Source: Phascolarctos cinereus
Lineage: Eukaryota; Chordata; Mammalia; Diprotodontia; Phascolarctidae
Direction: 5' to 3'
Assembly (NCBI RefSeq): GCF_002099425.1
Contig: NW_018344058.1
Span: forward strand, 2,418,001 to 2,482,000
Length of the DNA: 64,000 nt
This document shows positions 34,412 to 47,368 of this stretch, piece by piece. Under the pieces are notes generated by a model that was not told the origin of the DNA, did no database searches, and saw only the letters and a program-made list of their open reading frames with translations. Made by a program: the position numbers and the translations under genes. Position 1 is the first letter of the stretch. Each line of letters opens with the position of its first letter.

Positions 34412-34975
34412 CAGACAAGCAGCCAATCAACAAACATTTGTTAAAGTGCTTAATTTAATAAAATGCTAAATGCTAGCAATAGAAAAACAAGAGTGAAACA
34501 AAATGAAAGCTTATTGAGTGTAGAAACCTCTGGGGGAGATGTGTACATATACAGATATATGCATGTAGAATGACGACAAAGTAACCATGAATGAGAAAAG
34601 GCAACCCTGGAGGGTTGGAGGTAAGAATGAGACAAGGCAGAAGGAACTGCACTACTGGAGGTTGGTGCTTGAGCTGACTCCTAAAGGAAACCAGAGAGTC
34701 CAAGAGGTGGAGTTGAGGAGGCAGAATATTCCAATCATGGGAGCCAGAAAGTGTGCAGAGGCATACAGATGGGCAATGAAGGTTAGTGCAAGAACAGCAA
34801 ATAGATCAGTTTGGCTAGACAAAATAGAGTGCATAAAGGGAAGTAGTACCTGAAAAGACTGAAGAAGAGTCAAGGAGTAAAGAGCTTTCAATGTCAAATA
34901 GAGAAGTTTCTGTTTCATCATAGAGGTGTTCAGAGCCATTGGCATTCATGAGTATGATGGTGGCAAGGGCGAACC
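34412..34975 (-). mobile_element. L2 LINE, antisense
   Basis: It begins with the worn 3'-end complement 'caaacatttgttaaagtgct' and continues with antisense ORF2 ('ggtgcttgagctgactccta', 'gtccaagaggtggagttgag', 'atcatgggagccagaaagtg', 'gtaaagagctttcaatgtca'). Confidence 0.65.
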
Positions 34976-37164
34976 TGCCCTTCAGGGAAACCTTCTCCCC
35001 ATCCTAGTCAAACTTCTTTGTCATGCTAGAGCAGGAAGCTCCTAGTGAAAGTATATTGCTCACATCCCTTTCTTGGCTTTTGACTGAATGGATGCTATTG
35101 GTAAATTGTTTTCTGATGTAAACTTAATATTCTATATGTCCACATATGTGTACATATACCTAATAATACATAATACAATAATACATAATTTTTAAAAGTC
35201 TTAAAGCGGTTTGTAAGTGACTTGCGGTGTGATGTAAGCTTTTTCTAAAGTAGGTTTAACTATGGCCTGTAGCAAGTTTTTCTTCAAAGTCATATTCGTA
35301 TTGCTTGTTGACAAAGTAGATCATATAGTAGGAGCCTTATGCTTCCCACCCTCTATTCCTTCAAAATAAAGTCCACATTTTTTTCACATGTTGAAACATT
35401 TTTCTATACCAAGGATTTACTACAATTTAACTGCTGGTTAGCTTGCAGTAAAAGTCAGACTTACTTTGAAATCCTTAAACAGAATACAAAAAAAGCTAAA
35501 AGTTTTAAACAAGTTGACAATTTGTGTTATACATTGTGAGGCAATCCAGATGAATCCTACAGAGAAATTTCATTGTCAACTTAATTACTTGAAGGTTAAA
35601 AATACTGATAGAAGGAAACAGTATGGTGATGATTTCTTTTATACAAAATGAATTTGGAGGCTAGGGCTGGGCAGTTTTAGTTATATAGAGTAGTAGTCCA
35701 AATTAGGAGTCCTGTTGAAGGCCAAAATAAGCCAACACAGGGCTAAGATTCAGAGATTTGTCTAAAAGTGATCTTCCAGTGCCTCTTTAGAGGAGAACGC
35801 AATCTTTGAAAAGCATAACAGAAATAAAACTTGCTTTTTGGTGCCTCGCTGCTGCATAAAACAGTCTAGCATTTCCTTTATGCCCATCTGTTCATGCTCT
35901 AATAATAATTTTTTAAAACTTCACATTTAAATAGTGCTTTACAGTTTACAAAGCGCTTTAACATACATTTTTGTGTTTGAGACAGTTTATCATGACTTTT
36001 GGTGAAATTCATCTAGAGTCATTTCTGTGATCCTAGTGAAGTCTGTACATAATCATGAAAAGAAAAACAGGAAAATAAGTCTTTGGGAGGAAAAGGAGAC
36101 TTTTCATGGGAGGGCAGGATATGACATAAGGTAGGAAAAGAACACATAAAGAGGGGGCCTAAATTAAGGCAAGTATTCACTGAGGTACTTTTTGCCCAGC
36201 ATGACACTGATACTCCTTATGTATCCCCTGCTGCTCTGTGCCTGTCATTGAAGAGATCATAGTGGGATTCTACTGTGGCACTGCACATGTGACCACTAAG
36301 AGAGTCTGACCCTAAGAATTTAGCTTGTTTTAGGTTTGTCTCCTATGGTAATTCTGTGGTTGCCTTTCACTTTTCTAACTAGTTGCTTGGGCTCAAATGG
36401 CAAATAGCAGAGAAGACCTCAGAATACCATGCCTGTTACCTCCATCTGACCTATCTTCACACACAGGCTGAATTGGGGCATTGTCTTTGCCAAAAACCAA
36501 AAAAATAACTCTTTGGTTGTGCTAGAATGAGTGTTTTTGGTTGTTAACATTTTCATACGGTCTGGAAAGTTTTTCAAGGATTTTTATTATCCATTTGGCT
36601 CCCTTAATGCTTCAGTCTTCATTGTCATTACTTTTTTTTTTACTTAATAAAATGGAATTGCTTGGAAACTATAAAGGAAAATTTATACTTAAAGGCTTTT
36701 AAGACATTTTCAGAATGTTTGGGGCAATGGTATTCTATCTTGAGGTTAAAAGCCCTCTTCTGAGTTCTTCCTTAATACATTTTGAATTTGTTTAAAGTTA
36801 CTTGGATGCATTCAATTGTGTGTGCTTGAGGTGAAGTATTACTTTACTATTAAATTGATTCTATGTGTAGGGTTCTTTATCTAGGGTCCATAGATAACTC
36901 TTGAGAGGAGAGAGAGGCTCCATGGGAGATTTCAGTAAGTCTGTGAACTTGGCTTTTCACTAAACTCTAATTGAAATTTGGCATTTCCTTTGATTACAAA
37001 TATAAGCAAGAAACATTATTCTGAGGAGTCTATAAGCTTCATTCACCAGGCTATCAAAGAGGGAGAGAGTCTGCAACCCAAAAATATTAATAATGCATGT
37101 TATTAAAATTTTATTAATATTATTACTAAAATAATAATGTATATATTTATATATTCAGGCTAGT
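34976..37164. other. Intron, mostly unassigned
   Basis: Only a short antisense SINE tail ('agtgctttacagtttacaaa', about 35905-35985) is recognised. No exon. Confidence 0.45.
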
Positions 37165-37390
37165 TCTTCATAATTAAGAGTGCTTTATATGTATTATTTC
37201 ATTTGATCCTCACAATTGTGCCCTGGGAAGTAGGCAGCACAAGGATTATCTGTCATTTTAGAGATGAGGAAAATGAAACTCACAGAAGTTAATGTAAGTT
37301 GTCCATAGTCACATAGCTTATAAGTAGTAGAGACAGGATTCAAATCCTGGTCTTTTGAGTACAAATTTGGCCCTCTTTCCTATATACCCT
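37165..37390 (-). repeat. CORE-SINE/MIR, antisense
   Basis: 'tatgtattatttcatttgat', 'cctcacaattgtgccctggg', 'ttttagagatgaggaaaatg', 'agtcacatagcttataagta', 'aggattcaaatcctggtctt'. Confidence 0.8.
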
Positions 37391-39686
37391 ACTTCCTACC
37401 TCATAAGTTAAATGTATGCTAAAAAAAGAAGCATGATTTTCGAAAGAGGGTACTGTTGAGTGTTTTCCCCCATGTATCTGCATGTCCTGCTCTGCCTGTG
37501 ATAGGGCAGCTGTAAGTAATTGTTATTATAATCAAAAACACCCACCTGTAGTCAGTTTTTTAGAAGCCCAATTTACACCCTTTTGCTGTCAGGTTCTGCC
37601 AGACAGAAGCAATAAGTTGCTAAGCAAGATTTTATTAAAAGCATAAAAATCTTGGATACAAGATGCAGGTGTTACTATAAAACTGGAGAGATTCCCCCCC
37701 CCTTTTTTTGAAAGAGGATCCTAGGCAATAATTTTAAAACAAAACTAGCATTTGAACTTTCATTATTCAGTAAGTGGCTATGTTAAGGTACATTGCTACT
37801 AAGTTTATTAAATCAAGTGAAAAATACTGGAGAGAAAAGTCCTGTAAATCAAACAAATAAAAAAGACTCTCTTGATAAAGGTAACTTCTGATAGAGAAAC
37901 TTCTACACAATGCAGAAAACTACAGAAAAGAAACGCTCTTATAAATGATAAGATGAGATATTGGAGGCTAGCCAGTTTTACAGGCTGAATGGGGGTTAAA
38001 AACCCTGCATATGAGTAAAGAAGACAGAGTGCGCTAAATTGTAACAAAATAGGTGTGGGAGGAAGAACAACTGTCTAGAGAAAACACAACTTGTCATGCT
38101 GTTTAGTTACAATAACATAGTATTTACTGAAACAAAGAAGGGGTTAAACACAGTTATCGGAAACAGAACTGGACCTCCCTGGAAACATGAGAAGAGATCA
38201 GGAAATGATGTTATGCAAGTAGAAGAGGGGGTGTATTTCATGGATCCTAGGATAGGAATTTCTAAAAGCAAAGCAGAATGCATACAAAAAAAAAAAGCAA
38301 ACTAGTTATGTAGCAAACATCCACAGAATGTAGTAATTGAGGCACTTTGAGAATAACAAACATTGTCAGAAAGAAAGTGTTAATTATGATTGCTTTTTAT
38401 CAAAGATAGTTTCAGTTTTACCAGTGGTGATTGGGATCAAACACTGCACAGCTGGAAAATGGGAGTTTCTAAATAATATCATCTTCAGTTATAATGTCTG
38501 CCAGTGGCTAACAACTGGAAAAAAGCATTGAGAATCACTGATTCAGGACACAACCACAACATGAACATCAGTCCCTTACACTAAGAAAGAACTCAGAGGT
38601 CTTCGGAGCAATTTGATTTAAGTAAGTGAATAGAATTTCCAGGAGAACGTATCAGGAGGCTGCAGTAGTTAATCAAAGCTGGTATTTTTGTAGTGTTCAT
38701 TTTTAGCCTGCCTATTAAAAAAAGGAGATTTAAGTCAAATTTGCTGTAGCATTTCAGCTAGCAACATGGGTTAAGAAAAGACTTACTGGAAATGTGCAAG
38801 TATGTTACCATGTGACATCACTCATTTTAACTGAATCGCTTTGGATGGAATTTTTAGTGCCAAACAAGTCAAAAAAGTTTTGAAAAACTATTTTGCCACC
38901 AGAACTGTATTCAGAACATATCAAAGAATGGACCGATTTGATTGTCATAGCTTATTCCCAAGAGGTTCCAGCAGCATGTACAATCGAGTATCTTGTTTTT
39001 GTCATAAACAACCTGAGACATTTAACAAACATCCAAGGTTTTATGTACTACCTTATTCTGTGTTTAGGAGGCACATTGTCCTTTATTTCTGATCTTAAAT
39101 AGATAACTTTTTATTCCAGATTGAAAAGAAAAGCCTTCTAATCTGAACAATGACTAAGATTCACCCTTTGCTTTTTGAAGTACTCTTCTGCTCTCAGGTT
39201 TTGCAAAACCTTGAAACAGGAAAGAGAAAAGGAAGTTACTAAACAATGAAATATAATTCCTCTATATTAGCAAGGCAGTCAACTGTTTTAGTTACTATGC
39301 ATCACTTTTTCAGAGTTTTTATTCCATTCTTTCCTGTTCTCCAGCTCTGAGTTCATGGAGATTTTCTCTATATCAGAGCTTTACCCTGTTCTTTTTAGGC
39401 CAAGTTAAGGATGTTATCTATATTATTTCAGTGTAATCTCCCTTTCCACCTGTCTGTAGAAGATAACTATCAGTTAAGATCACTTAGCTAGCCCACAAAA
39501 GTCTCATTTGCAAAAGTCAGTCTTCCTGTTTATTTTCTGGGTTAAAACCTTTCAGAACAATTTTGGACTGGAGAGAGGAGAGATCTAAGAGGCCTTGAAT
39601 CACATACTTGTCGTTTCTTTGTATAAAATTTTATAGCCTAGGTGTATTCTGTATCATTTACATAGGTACTTGGTTTTATGCTAAAG
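37391..39686. other. Intron, nothing recognised
   Basis: A 2.3-kb stretch without a repeat I can name, so it is among the best candidates in the window for single-copy or conserved intronic sequence. No splice-bounded exon in frame with RBMS1 seen. Confidence 0.45.
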
Positions 39687-39833
39687 CAGGCCTGCAAAAT
39701 CTGTGGCCTGCAAGCTGCTTACAGACCATGGTCATGCCAAAAGATTTTGGGAGAACTGCAGAAAATGTAGAGGAAAATCATTTTTCACAGGTTGCCCAAA
39801 ATCCTTTGGCAGGTCACAAGTTGTGCAGGCCTG
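39687..39833. mobile_element. Palindromic miniature DNA element (third type)
   Basis: 147 bp with inverted ends caggcctgca (left) and tgcaggcctg (right). The arms also pair inside: 'tgtggcctgcaagc' with 'gcaggtcaca', and 'gccaaaagattttggg' with 'cccaaaatcctttggc'. The central loop is about 33 bases. It is hAT-like in end sequence, but no convincing target duplication is visible (tgctaaag and aaaccaag). Confidence 0.7.
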
Positions 39834-39999
39834 AAACCAAGAATAACTGAACTTCTTAAAAAATATATATATATCCATAAACTTTTTACAAACACTATTT
39901 TGTAAACTTTATGCGATAAGATTTAGAGTTGATAAGCCATACAACAGCTAATTATTAATTGCCTACTATATGCAGAACACTCTACTCCAGTCCTGTATC

Positions 40000-40440
40000 A
40001 CCATCTTATTCTTACATGATTTTCCATTAGATGTCCTATAGGCATCTCAAATTCAGTATGCCCCAAAGAAAGTTTGTTATCTAGCCCCCCAAGCCCAGGG
40101 GACTGAAGGGAAAACGAATAATCATTTATATAGCACCCACTATGTGCCAGGCACTGTGTTAAGTGCTTTAAAAATATCTCATTGATCTGCCTATTTCTTT
40201 AAAGGTAACACTGAATTTCTGGTCATCCTAGTTTAAAACTTCAGTGCCATCTTCATTTTTTTGTTCTTCTTCATACACTGTGTCCGGTCAGTGGTCAAAT
40301 TGCCTCAATTCTGCCTCTACAATTTCTCTCTTATCTGTCTCCTTTTCTTTAGTCATATGACCACTGCCTTAGTCTAGACCCTCATCACCTCTCCCCTAGA
40401 TATTGCAATAGTCTCTTAAATTTTTTCTCAACTGTCTCTC
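40000..40440 (+). mobile_element. L2 LINE fragment with inserted SINE tail
   Basis: 'cctataggcatctcaaattc', 'gtatgccccaaagaaa', 'cactgccttagtctagaccc' and 'tcatcacctctcccctagat' with 'attgcaatagtctct' (LDYCNS-type) are sense L2 ORF2 C-terminus. A short antisense MIR/L2 tail ('cactatgtgccaggcactgt') interrupts at about 40108-40185. Confidence 0.55.
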
Positions 40441-41774
40441 TTTGCTATGCCATCCTCTTGTGTGACCTTGGTTGGAGGAGCAGGAGGGGCTCATTTTTCT
40501 CGTCTATAAGATGAGATGGTTAACTTAGATGATGTCTAAGGCTAGCTAGGTATCTATGATCCTTTGATCTTGGGCCACAAATGACATACCAGTTATAAAG
40601 TAATGTGACTGATTTACTTCTGCAGCTCTAGAGGCTGTTCCAAAAGAGTTCTTCAAAAAATGTTTTGAACAAGGGATGGTATTATTGGAACAAGGCTTTT
40701 TACCTCCCAAGGTGACCACTTTGAAGGTTGACTTTCATTTGGGAACATAAACTCTGATGTGTTTGTTTCCAACAAATAAATATCTCATCACCTTAAAGTC
40801 AGATGACATATGTTATACATTCAGTTTGTTTGCTTGCTATCTCCCTTACCCTTTATTTTCTGACACCATTCTCCCTGCTTTCATGTTAGCAAAAATGGAA
40901 GCCAAGTAATAAAGTGGCATTCATCATCAGAAGGATTTGTATTTTCTTTTATATTTTAAATTTCATTAAAACCATTTTTGAATATTTTGAGGTAGCAGAT
41001 AGACTTAATTTATTTGAATTTTATTTCTAGAGTAGTATAAAACATAATTTGAATGATTTCTATTTAGAATTTAGAGGGGGACAAATCTCTGCCTTACTGT
41101 TTATTTGTTTATATGAGTAAATAAATGAAAAATGTCAGATTTCTTTAATATTAAGTAAGTGTCCTTGGTAGAGCTGTGGAATACTAACAATGAGAAAAGG
41201 CCCTTTTGAGCTAATTTTCTACCTGTTCCAGTGCCTGACTTCAATCTAGTTCTCTCAGATTCTTTGGTCCAGGGCTTCTGTAGGTTCTGCAGCTTACAGA
41301 GAAAACTGAGATTAGGAAACTTCCCCTCCTGCTTGGTAAGGATTAAGGTATGATATTTAGAATGTCCTTACTGGGAATAAGCATACTTATTTTAAAGAAC
41401 ATCTTTGCACAGTTTTTTTCTTCTCCATAAAACTAAACCAAATCATTCAAGTTAAGCTCTTTATCACTCTAGAAATAAAATTCATATAAATTATGTCCAT
41501 CTGCTTCCTAAAAATGTCCAGAATTACTACAAGAGGAATCCTTCTCCATATTACTTATGTTCCTAGAATGCATGATACAAGTTATTTAAAATAAATGAGA
41601 CTTCAAGAACTTTTAGGGAAGTGTAGTTTCTCATGCCTAACAGCTTCCCAAGAAGGTGGAGCAGCAGTGCATAAAAACAGCAGCTGTTGCTGCAGCATTA
41701 GTCATTCATTTCTGGATTGTATTTTTTGAATGACCAAAAACTCCTCTCCCCTGCATCATGTTAAACTGTTGATT
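40441..41774. other. Intron, mostly unassigned
   Basis: A weak CORE-SINE tail is seen at about 40480-40565 ('ctcgtctataagatgagatg'). Nothing else recognised. Confidence 0.45.
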
Positions 41775-42335
41775 ACTACAAATCATGTAGCCCAAAGCAT
41801 CATTGTGCTGAAAAGGTCTTATATGCACAAAAATATTAATAGCAGCTGTTTTCATGGCGGCACAAAACTGGAAATTAAGGGGGTATCCATCAGTTGAGGA
41901 AGAGTTGAACAAATTGTGGTATGAATGTAATGGCATCCTATTGTGCTGTAAGAAATGAGGGAAAAGTTTGTTTGAGAGAGCCATGGAAAGACTTGCATAA
42001 ACTGAGGCAGAGTGAAGTGAGCAGAATCAGAAAAAAAAATTATAAAAATGAAAAATTTGAAAGACTTAACTCTAATCAACTAAATGATCAACCACGATTC
42101 CCAAGGACAAATGAACAAGAACACTATCTGCCTCATGATAAAAAACTGATGGACTACTATGCAGAAAAAGAAATAGATTTTTAGTGGGATTTTATTTTAC
42201 TTGTCTGTGTACGTGATATGAAGATTCTGTTATTTTTTTTTCCTTTTGCGCTGAAGTGGGAGAGATGAGAATAAAAAGATGAATGCTTGATAATTGGGAG
42301 GAAAAACAATATAAAAGTAATTTTTTTACAAAAGA
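41775..42335 (+). mobile_element. L1 3' part, sense, 5'-truncated
   Basis: The ORF2 C-terminus is readable across frames: 'aatattaatagcagctg' (IFIAA), 'aactggaaattaagggggta', 'tggtatgaatgtaatggcat' (WYECNGI), 'gagtgaagtgagcagaatca'. Then comes the 3' UTR to an A-rich end near 42335. Broken by several stops and frame changes. Confidence 0.8.
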
Positions 42336-43394
42336 AAGTCCCTATTGGAGTGCTTTGTATGGAATACTGAAGGACAGTTATTTTCTTGAAGCAAATGGCT
42401 TTGCAATATTAAATTTTATTTTTGCTATTTAATGATAATTTTTATTAGTTATGGCATTTCAAAATAAGGCAGTTGTTTTTTCCAAGATATAAAATACCTG
42501 CCAATGTGCAATGTGCTCAACTCATATGTGGAATAGAAAAAAAATTTAGAGACAGCTTTGAATCACAAGGTAAATAAAATTAATTTGAAGAATATTAAAA
42601 TATATCTTGTTTCATCTACTTCCACTAAAAAATATCTATTTGCAAACATCATTTATTAGAACTTAGTCATTTTAACTTTTTTTGGTTGGACTTTATTGGT
42701 TCTTGACTTTCTTGTTCCATGATTATATACAATCTAAGTGAGTGAAAATCATTAAGAACTATTTTATTCACAAAAATGCATATACAAATAAATCCATGGC
42801 AAATAGTTTCAGGATGATCTCATTACATCATGAGCTTATTTAGTGGGGTTTTTTTAAGGAAATAAAATTTAGTAAAGTTATACTTTTTGATGGAAAGCCT
42901 TAAAAACTAATTAGTGGTGATCTGTGAAAAGAAAAAAAAATTACAAGGTACCTATTAAATTTATGACAGCCATATGCATCTGAGATTATCAAATCCTGAT
43001 ATAATCAAATCACACTTTATAGTTGTTCTGTTTTCAGCATCTTATGTCAATTACAAGGCCCCTATTATGGAAGACAGTGCTCAACTGTTGAGCTCATACA
43101 TGTGTTTGTGTATATATAACATATTTAGGTGATAAACAGAATCAGTGTAATACATGGTTAAACAGGTTACAACTCTTGCCCAATTTGGCTGACTTGCATT
43201 GAATGTCTTGAAACAGTCAAACAGTGTTTCTTGCTTTTTCCAAATTAGATCATGTCTATGAGGAAAAACTAGAAATTTTGCACTACTCACTGGGCCAACT
43301 AAACTCCTTAAAAATAAAAAATCTGATTCAGAAAGAAGTATTATAAGATCATTTTAAGTCCAAGTGTTAATTCTTTGGCATTGTCAAGTATAAT
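42336..43394. other. Intron, nothing recognised
   Basis: AT-rich. No recognised repeat or exon. Confidence 0.5.
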
Positions 43395-44755
43395 TTTTCT
43401 AGATTTCCTACCTGCCTGGCCATTTCTCCTTTCTGTACTCTCATTTGGTGATTTCGCTAGCCTCCATCAGTACTGTTAAGATCTTTATGTAGATGACCCC
43501 TAGATCTGTGTGCCCATCCCTCTCTCCTGAATGCCATTTGCACATTTTCTAATTGTCTTTTGGACATTTTGAACTAGATTGCCATAGGCATCTCAAACTC
43601 AGCACATCCAAAATGTTATCTTTCCAATAAAACCCACCGCTCTCATGAACTTCCTCAGGAAGTCACCACCATTTTTTCAGTTACTCAGGTTTAAAACCAC
43701 GTAGACATCTTCAATTATTCACTGTTCCTCACCCCACTCTCTCTCTCCTGCAAATTCCTATCCAATAAATTGGCAAATCTTGTTAATCCCACTTCACCTC
43801 TTCTGTCCATTCGTACAACTGCCTCTCTAGGTCATGTCTTCATCACCTCTCACCTAGGCTATTACAATAAGCTTTTAATTTGCAGCTATGTAAAGATGGA
43901 TTGTGATAGAGAGAAAATGGACACAAGGAGACCAAAATGATTTTCCCCAAGTAGAATCTTTGCATGTTACCGCCTTCCTCAGTAACTTCCATTGGCTCCC
44001 TATAACCTCTAAGAGTAAATATAAAAATCCTTTGTTTGGCATTTAAAGCTCTTCACAATCTAGCCCCTTCCTTTATCTCCAGTCTGCTCACGTATTACTC
44101 CCCTTCACACAGTCTATGGCCCAGCTTGTTGTTAAGTCATTTCAGTCATGTCTGACTCTTTGTGGCCCCATTTGGGGTTTTCTTGGCAAAGATACTGGGG
44201 TGGTTTGCTAGTTCCTTCACCAGTTCATTTTACAGATGAGGAAATTGAGACAAACAGGGTTAAGTGACTTGTCTAGGATCATACAACCAGGGTCTGAGAG
44301 CAGATTAGAACTCAGGGAGATGAGTCTTCCTGATTCCCAGCCTCCGTGCTCTATCTACTGTACCACCTAGCTGTCCATGATCCAATTATATTGACTTGTT
44401 TCCTGTTTTTCACATACAGTGCTCCATCTCCCATCCAAACCTTGGCACCAGCTGTCCTCCATCCCTAAAATGTCCTACCTCTTTACTTCTACATTTTAGA
44501 ATCCCTGGTTTCCTTCAAAACTCAGGTCAAGCACCATCTTCCTAGTCCCATCCTCCCTCTCCCATATGCTAATGCCTTCCCTGCCAAGGTTAACATATTT
44601 CTCATTTTATTTGTGTATACATACACACATGTCTCATCCACTAAAATGTTAGCTCCTTGATTTCAGAAACAATTTTTGCTTTTCCTTTGCATCCCCAGTG
44701 CCTAGCACCATGCCTGAGACAGATTATGTACTTAATAAATACTTCTTTATTTGGA
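43395..44755 (+). mobile_element. L2 LINE, sense, to 3' end, with nested MAR1
   Basis: 'tttatgtagatgacccctag', 'gccataggcatctcaaactc', 'tcatcacctctcacctaggc' with 'tattacaataagctt', 'cattggctccctataacctc', 'ttgtttggcatttaaagctc', then the 3' UTR 'cactaaaatgttagctcctt' and the tail 'gtgcctagcaccatgcctga' with 'ttaataaatacttc'. It is interrupted by MAR1 at 44126-44376. Confidence 0.8.
44126..44376 (-). mobile_element. MAR1-type CORE-SINE, antisense, nested in L2
   Basis: The RTE-like end complement ('cagtcatgtctgactctttg', 'ttttcttggcaaagatactg') passes into 'ttttacagatgaggaaattg', 'gttaagtgacttgtctagga' and the head complement 'ctatctactgtaccacctag'. Confidence 0.88.
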
Positions 44756-44765
44756 TACCTGAGAA

Positions 44766-45252
44766 GTACTAACAGTCATCAAAACTCCTCACCATCCTCC
44801 TCCAAAAGGTGACATCAGCCAGATCATATATAGGACAAATTTAACATCAAATGTATTACCAGATTTTTTTTATGTGGATGATATGTCCTTTGATGAGAGC
44901 ATCAAATGAGATTTTACTTCTCTCAGTCCCAAGGACATTGTTTTGTGTTCCCATAGTCATCTTTCTCAAAGCTTCCCAAACATTGTTGGTATGTGGATAC
45001 ATACATATGTACGTATATTGCCTGGGAGACAAGAAAGACAAGTAGTGAGGAAGATCAGCACCTAATGATTTGGAACTGGAAAAGCATCATTAAGTTATCT
45101 CAACACATTTTCCTTAGACACATACTATCAAGCAACATGGAGAGAATGAGGACTGTACGATGTGTCTTTACTGGATAGTATGCTCTGGTGTTTCATCTCA
45201 CTTAAAGTGATCCAGGGACAATGTTAAAGGAATGTAGATGAACAATTCAAGT
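44766..45252. other. Intron, nothing recognised
   Basis: No recognised repeat or exon. Confidence 0.5.
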
Positions 45253-45715
45253 CATTTATAAGTGTTCATGCCTACAATGTGCCAGGCATAGTCCTAAATG
45301 CTGAACAGAGAGAAAGGAATCAAAGGACTGTCCCTACCATCAAGGAGATCTTATTTTAATGAGGGAGACAACATGTAAATAACTGTATATGAAAGATACA
45401 TACAAGGTAAACTGGAGATTATATGAGAGGAAAGGCAGCAGCATTAAGGGAGACTGGGAAAGACTTCTTGCAGAAGGTATGTTCATTTAGCTGGAACTTA
45501 AATGAAGTAAAGGAAGTCAGGAGGCGGAGATGAGAAAGGAGAACACTCAAGACGTGGGAGACATTGAGTAAAATTTCACAGAGTCAGGAGGTGACTTGTT
45601 TGAGAAATAGCAAGGAGGCCAGTGTCACTGGATAATGAGTATGTGGGGTAAAGTGTAAGAAGACTGGAAAGGTAGAAAGGAGCCAGGTTATCAGGGGCTT
45701 TAATACAGCTTCTCT
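45253..45715 (-). mobile_element. L2 LINE, antisense
   Basis: 'cctacaatgtgccaggcata', 'tcaaggagatcttattttaa', 'gagggagacaacatgtaaat', 'gaggaaaggcagcagcatta', 'ggaggccagtgtcactggat' and 'aggttatcaggggctttaat': the antisense L2 3' half. Confidence 0.8.
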
Positions 45716-46614
45716 TTCTTTTCCTCTATTGCATCTATTTGCTGTACCTTTAATCATTGTTACAGAATGTGATGATTTCTTGACAATCCAAACCTCTACT
45801 GAAAAGACAAAGAGGGTACTTCATTCACCTTCTGAGATTTGGCCAAATTCCCATCTTCTACCACACCCGGTTGTCTTAAATGGGAATTCCTTAGGCAGGA
45901 AAGCTTGGGGGAGTGGAGACAAGGAGATAAACAAAGGGCCCTTTTGTCAAAGGGAGAGTGAATGCTTATACTGATCTTCTTGCCAGACATTTAATGTTAT
46001 GATTTATGCTCTTGCCTCCCCATGCTGTGAGTCCAGTTCTCATTCAGAAACTACCTCCATTCACATCCCAACATGCCCCATAAGGGTGTTGCCAACTGAT
46101 TAAAAGAGAAAGGAGTGTCACACAACAGCCCAGACAGCTCATAGGGAAGGAATTACAGGTTCTTTGAGGTTGGGTGTTGGGGCTTTTTTGGGGGGTTGTT
46201 TTTTGGCTTGGGGTGTGTGTGTGTGTGTGTGTGTGTGTTTTGGCAGGGTAATATTCTAAGGCAGGTCATACCACAGCTTCCACCCTATGATTAGTGGGTG
46301 GGTAGGGGCTGAGCACTAGCAATGATGCAAAATAGGAAATAAATTAGGATAATAAGAGACAAAAGGGAAAGGAGTAAATTTTCCACAAGTAATATTTTTC
46401 TCTTTATGGTTATTTGACTTTGAAACAGCACATGAAAGTAGTAATCATGTTACTCTAGGAGACAAAGCACAGAATGTGGGAACAAGACAGAAGAAGCATG
46501 TGATTCCCCTCAATGTATTAATTAGAAATACACAGAAAGAAACAGAGCTTTCAGGAATCAACTACTATCTTCATTGTTATGGAAAAGCAGAGCAAAACAT
46601 AAAAGAAGTAGCAC
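45716..46614. other. Intron, mostly unassigned
   Basis: A (GT)n run of 13 units lies at 46213-46238. Otherwise nothing recognised. Confidence 0.5.
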
Positions 46615-46862
46615 AGGAAGAGAAGGGAGCAAGCATTTATTAAGTGCCTACTATGTGTCAGGTACTTTACAAATATTATTTCATTTGATCCTCACAACAA
46701 CCATAGGAGGTAGGTGCTATTATCCCCAATTTACAGTTGAGAAAACTGAGGCAGACATAGTGACTTGTCTAGAATAACACAGCTAGAAAATGTCTGAGGC
46801 TGAATTTGAACTTAGGACTTCCTGCCATCAGGCCCTGCATTCTATCGACTACAATGGATACG
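46615..46862 (-). repeat. CORE-SINE/MIR, antisense
   Basis: 'gcctactatgtgtcaggtac', 'tttcatttgatcctcacaac', 'aatttacagttgagaaaact', 'ctgaatttgaacttaggact', 'cattctatcgactac'. Confidence 0.88.
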
Positions 46863-46934
46863 AGCAGGGAAAATACTGATTAGTCCTCTTCACGTGTCTC
46901 AAAGTAGTACAATAGTAAATTTTCTTCTTCTGAC

Positions 46935-47150
46935 TAATTTGTGATCTAGGGGCAATGTTGTATGGCAGACTGTTTATGGTGTCATGGGGCTTGGGTTTGA
47001 GTCCCATCTTTTATGCTTGCTATTTGTTTTGACCTTGGAGAAATTGCTTGTAACTTCCTTGAGCCTCAGTTTCCTCATCTGTAGAATGAAGAGGCTATAC
47101 TAGATGGCTTCTATAATCCCTCATACGCTCAATTTATGACCTTTTTGAGC
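46935..47150 (+). repeat. CORE-SINE
   Basis: A tRNA-like head ('tggcagactgtttatggtgt'), then 'gagcctcagtttcctcatct' and the tail 'tactagatggcttctataat', typical of a marsupial CORE-SINE. It ends about 220 bases before exon E. Confidence 0.7.
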
Positions 47151-47368
47151 CTTTGAGTTGTTATCTCATGCTCCAGTAATAATATTGTTTTATTCTATAA
47201 TGTACTTTTCACTGATGGACAATTTCAAAATTAATGTTAATCTTGTCTCTGCTACAACATTAGCAATGTTCTTCCCCACTCTATCCCCCTTAAAAAACCT
47301 CTTAGTTTTTCATGTTCTATCCCTGCACCAGTATAGTATTTGGTTTCACAGTATTCTTTCCTCCTTAG

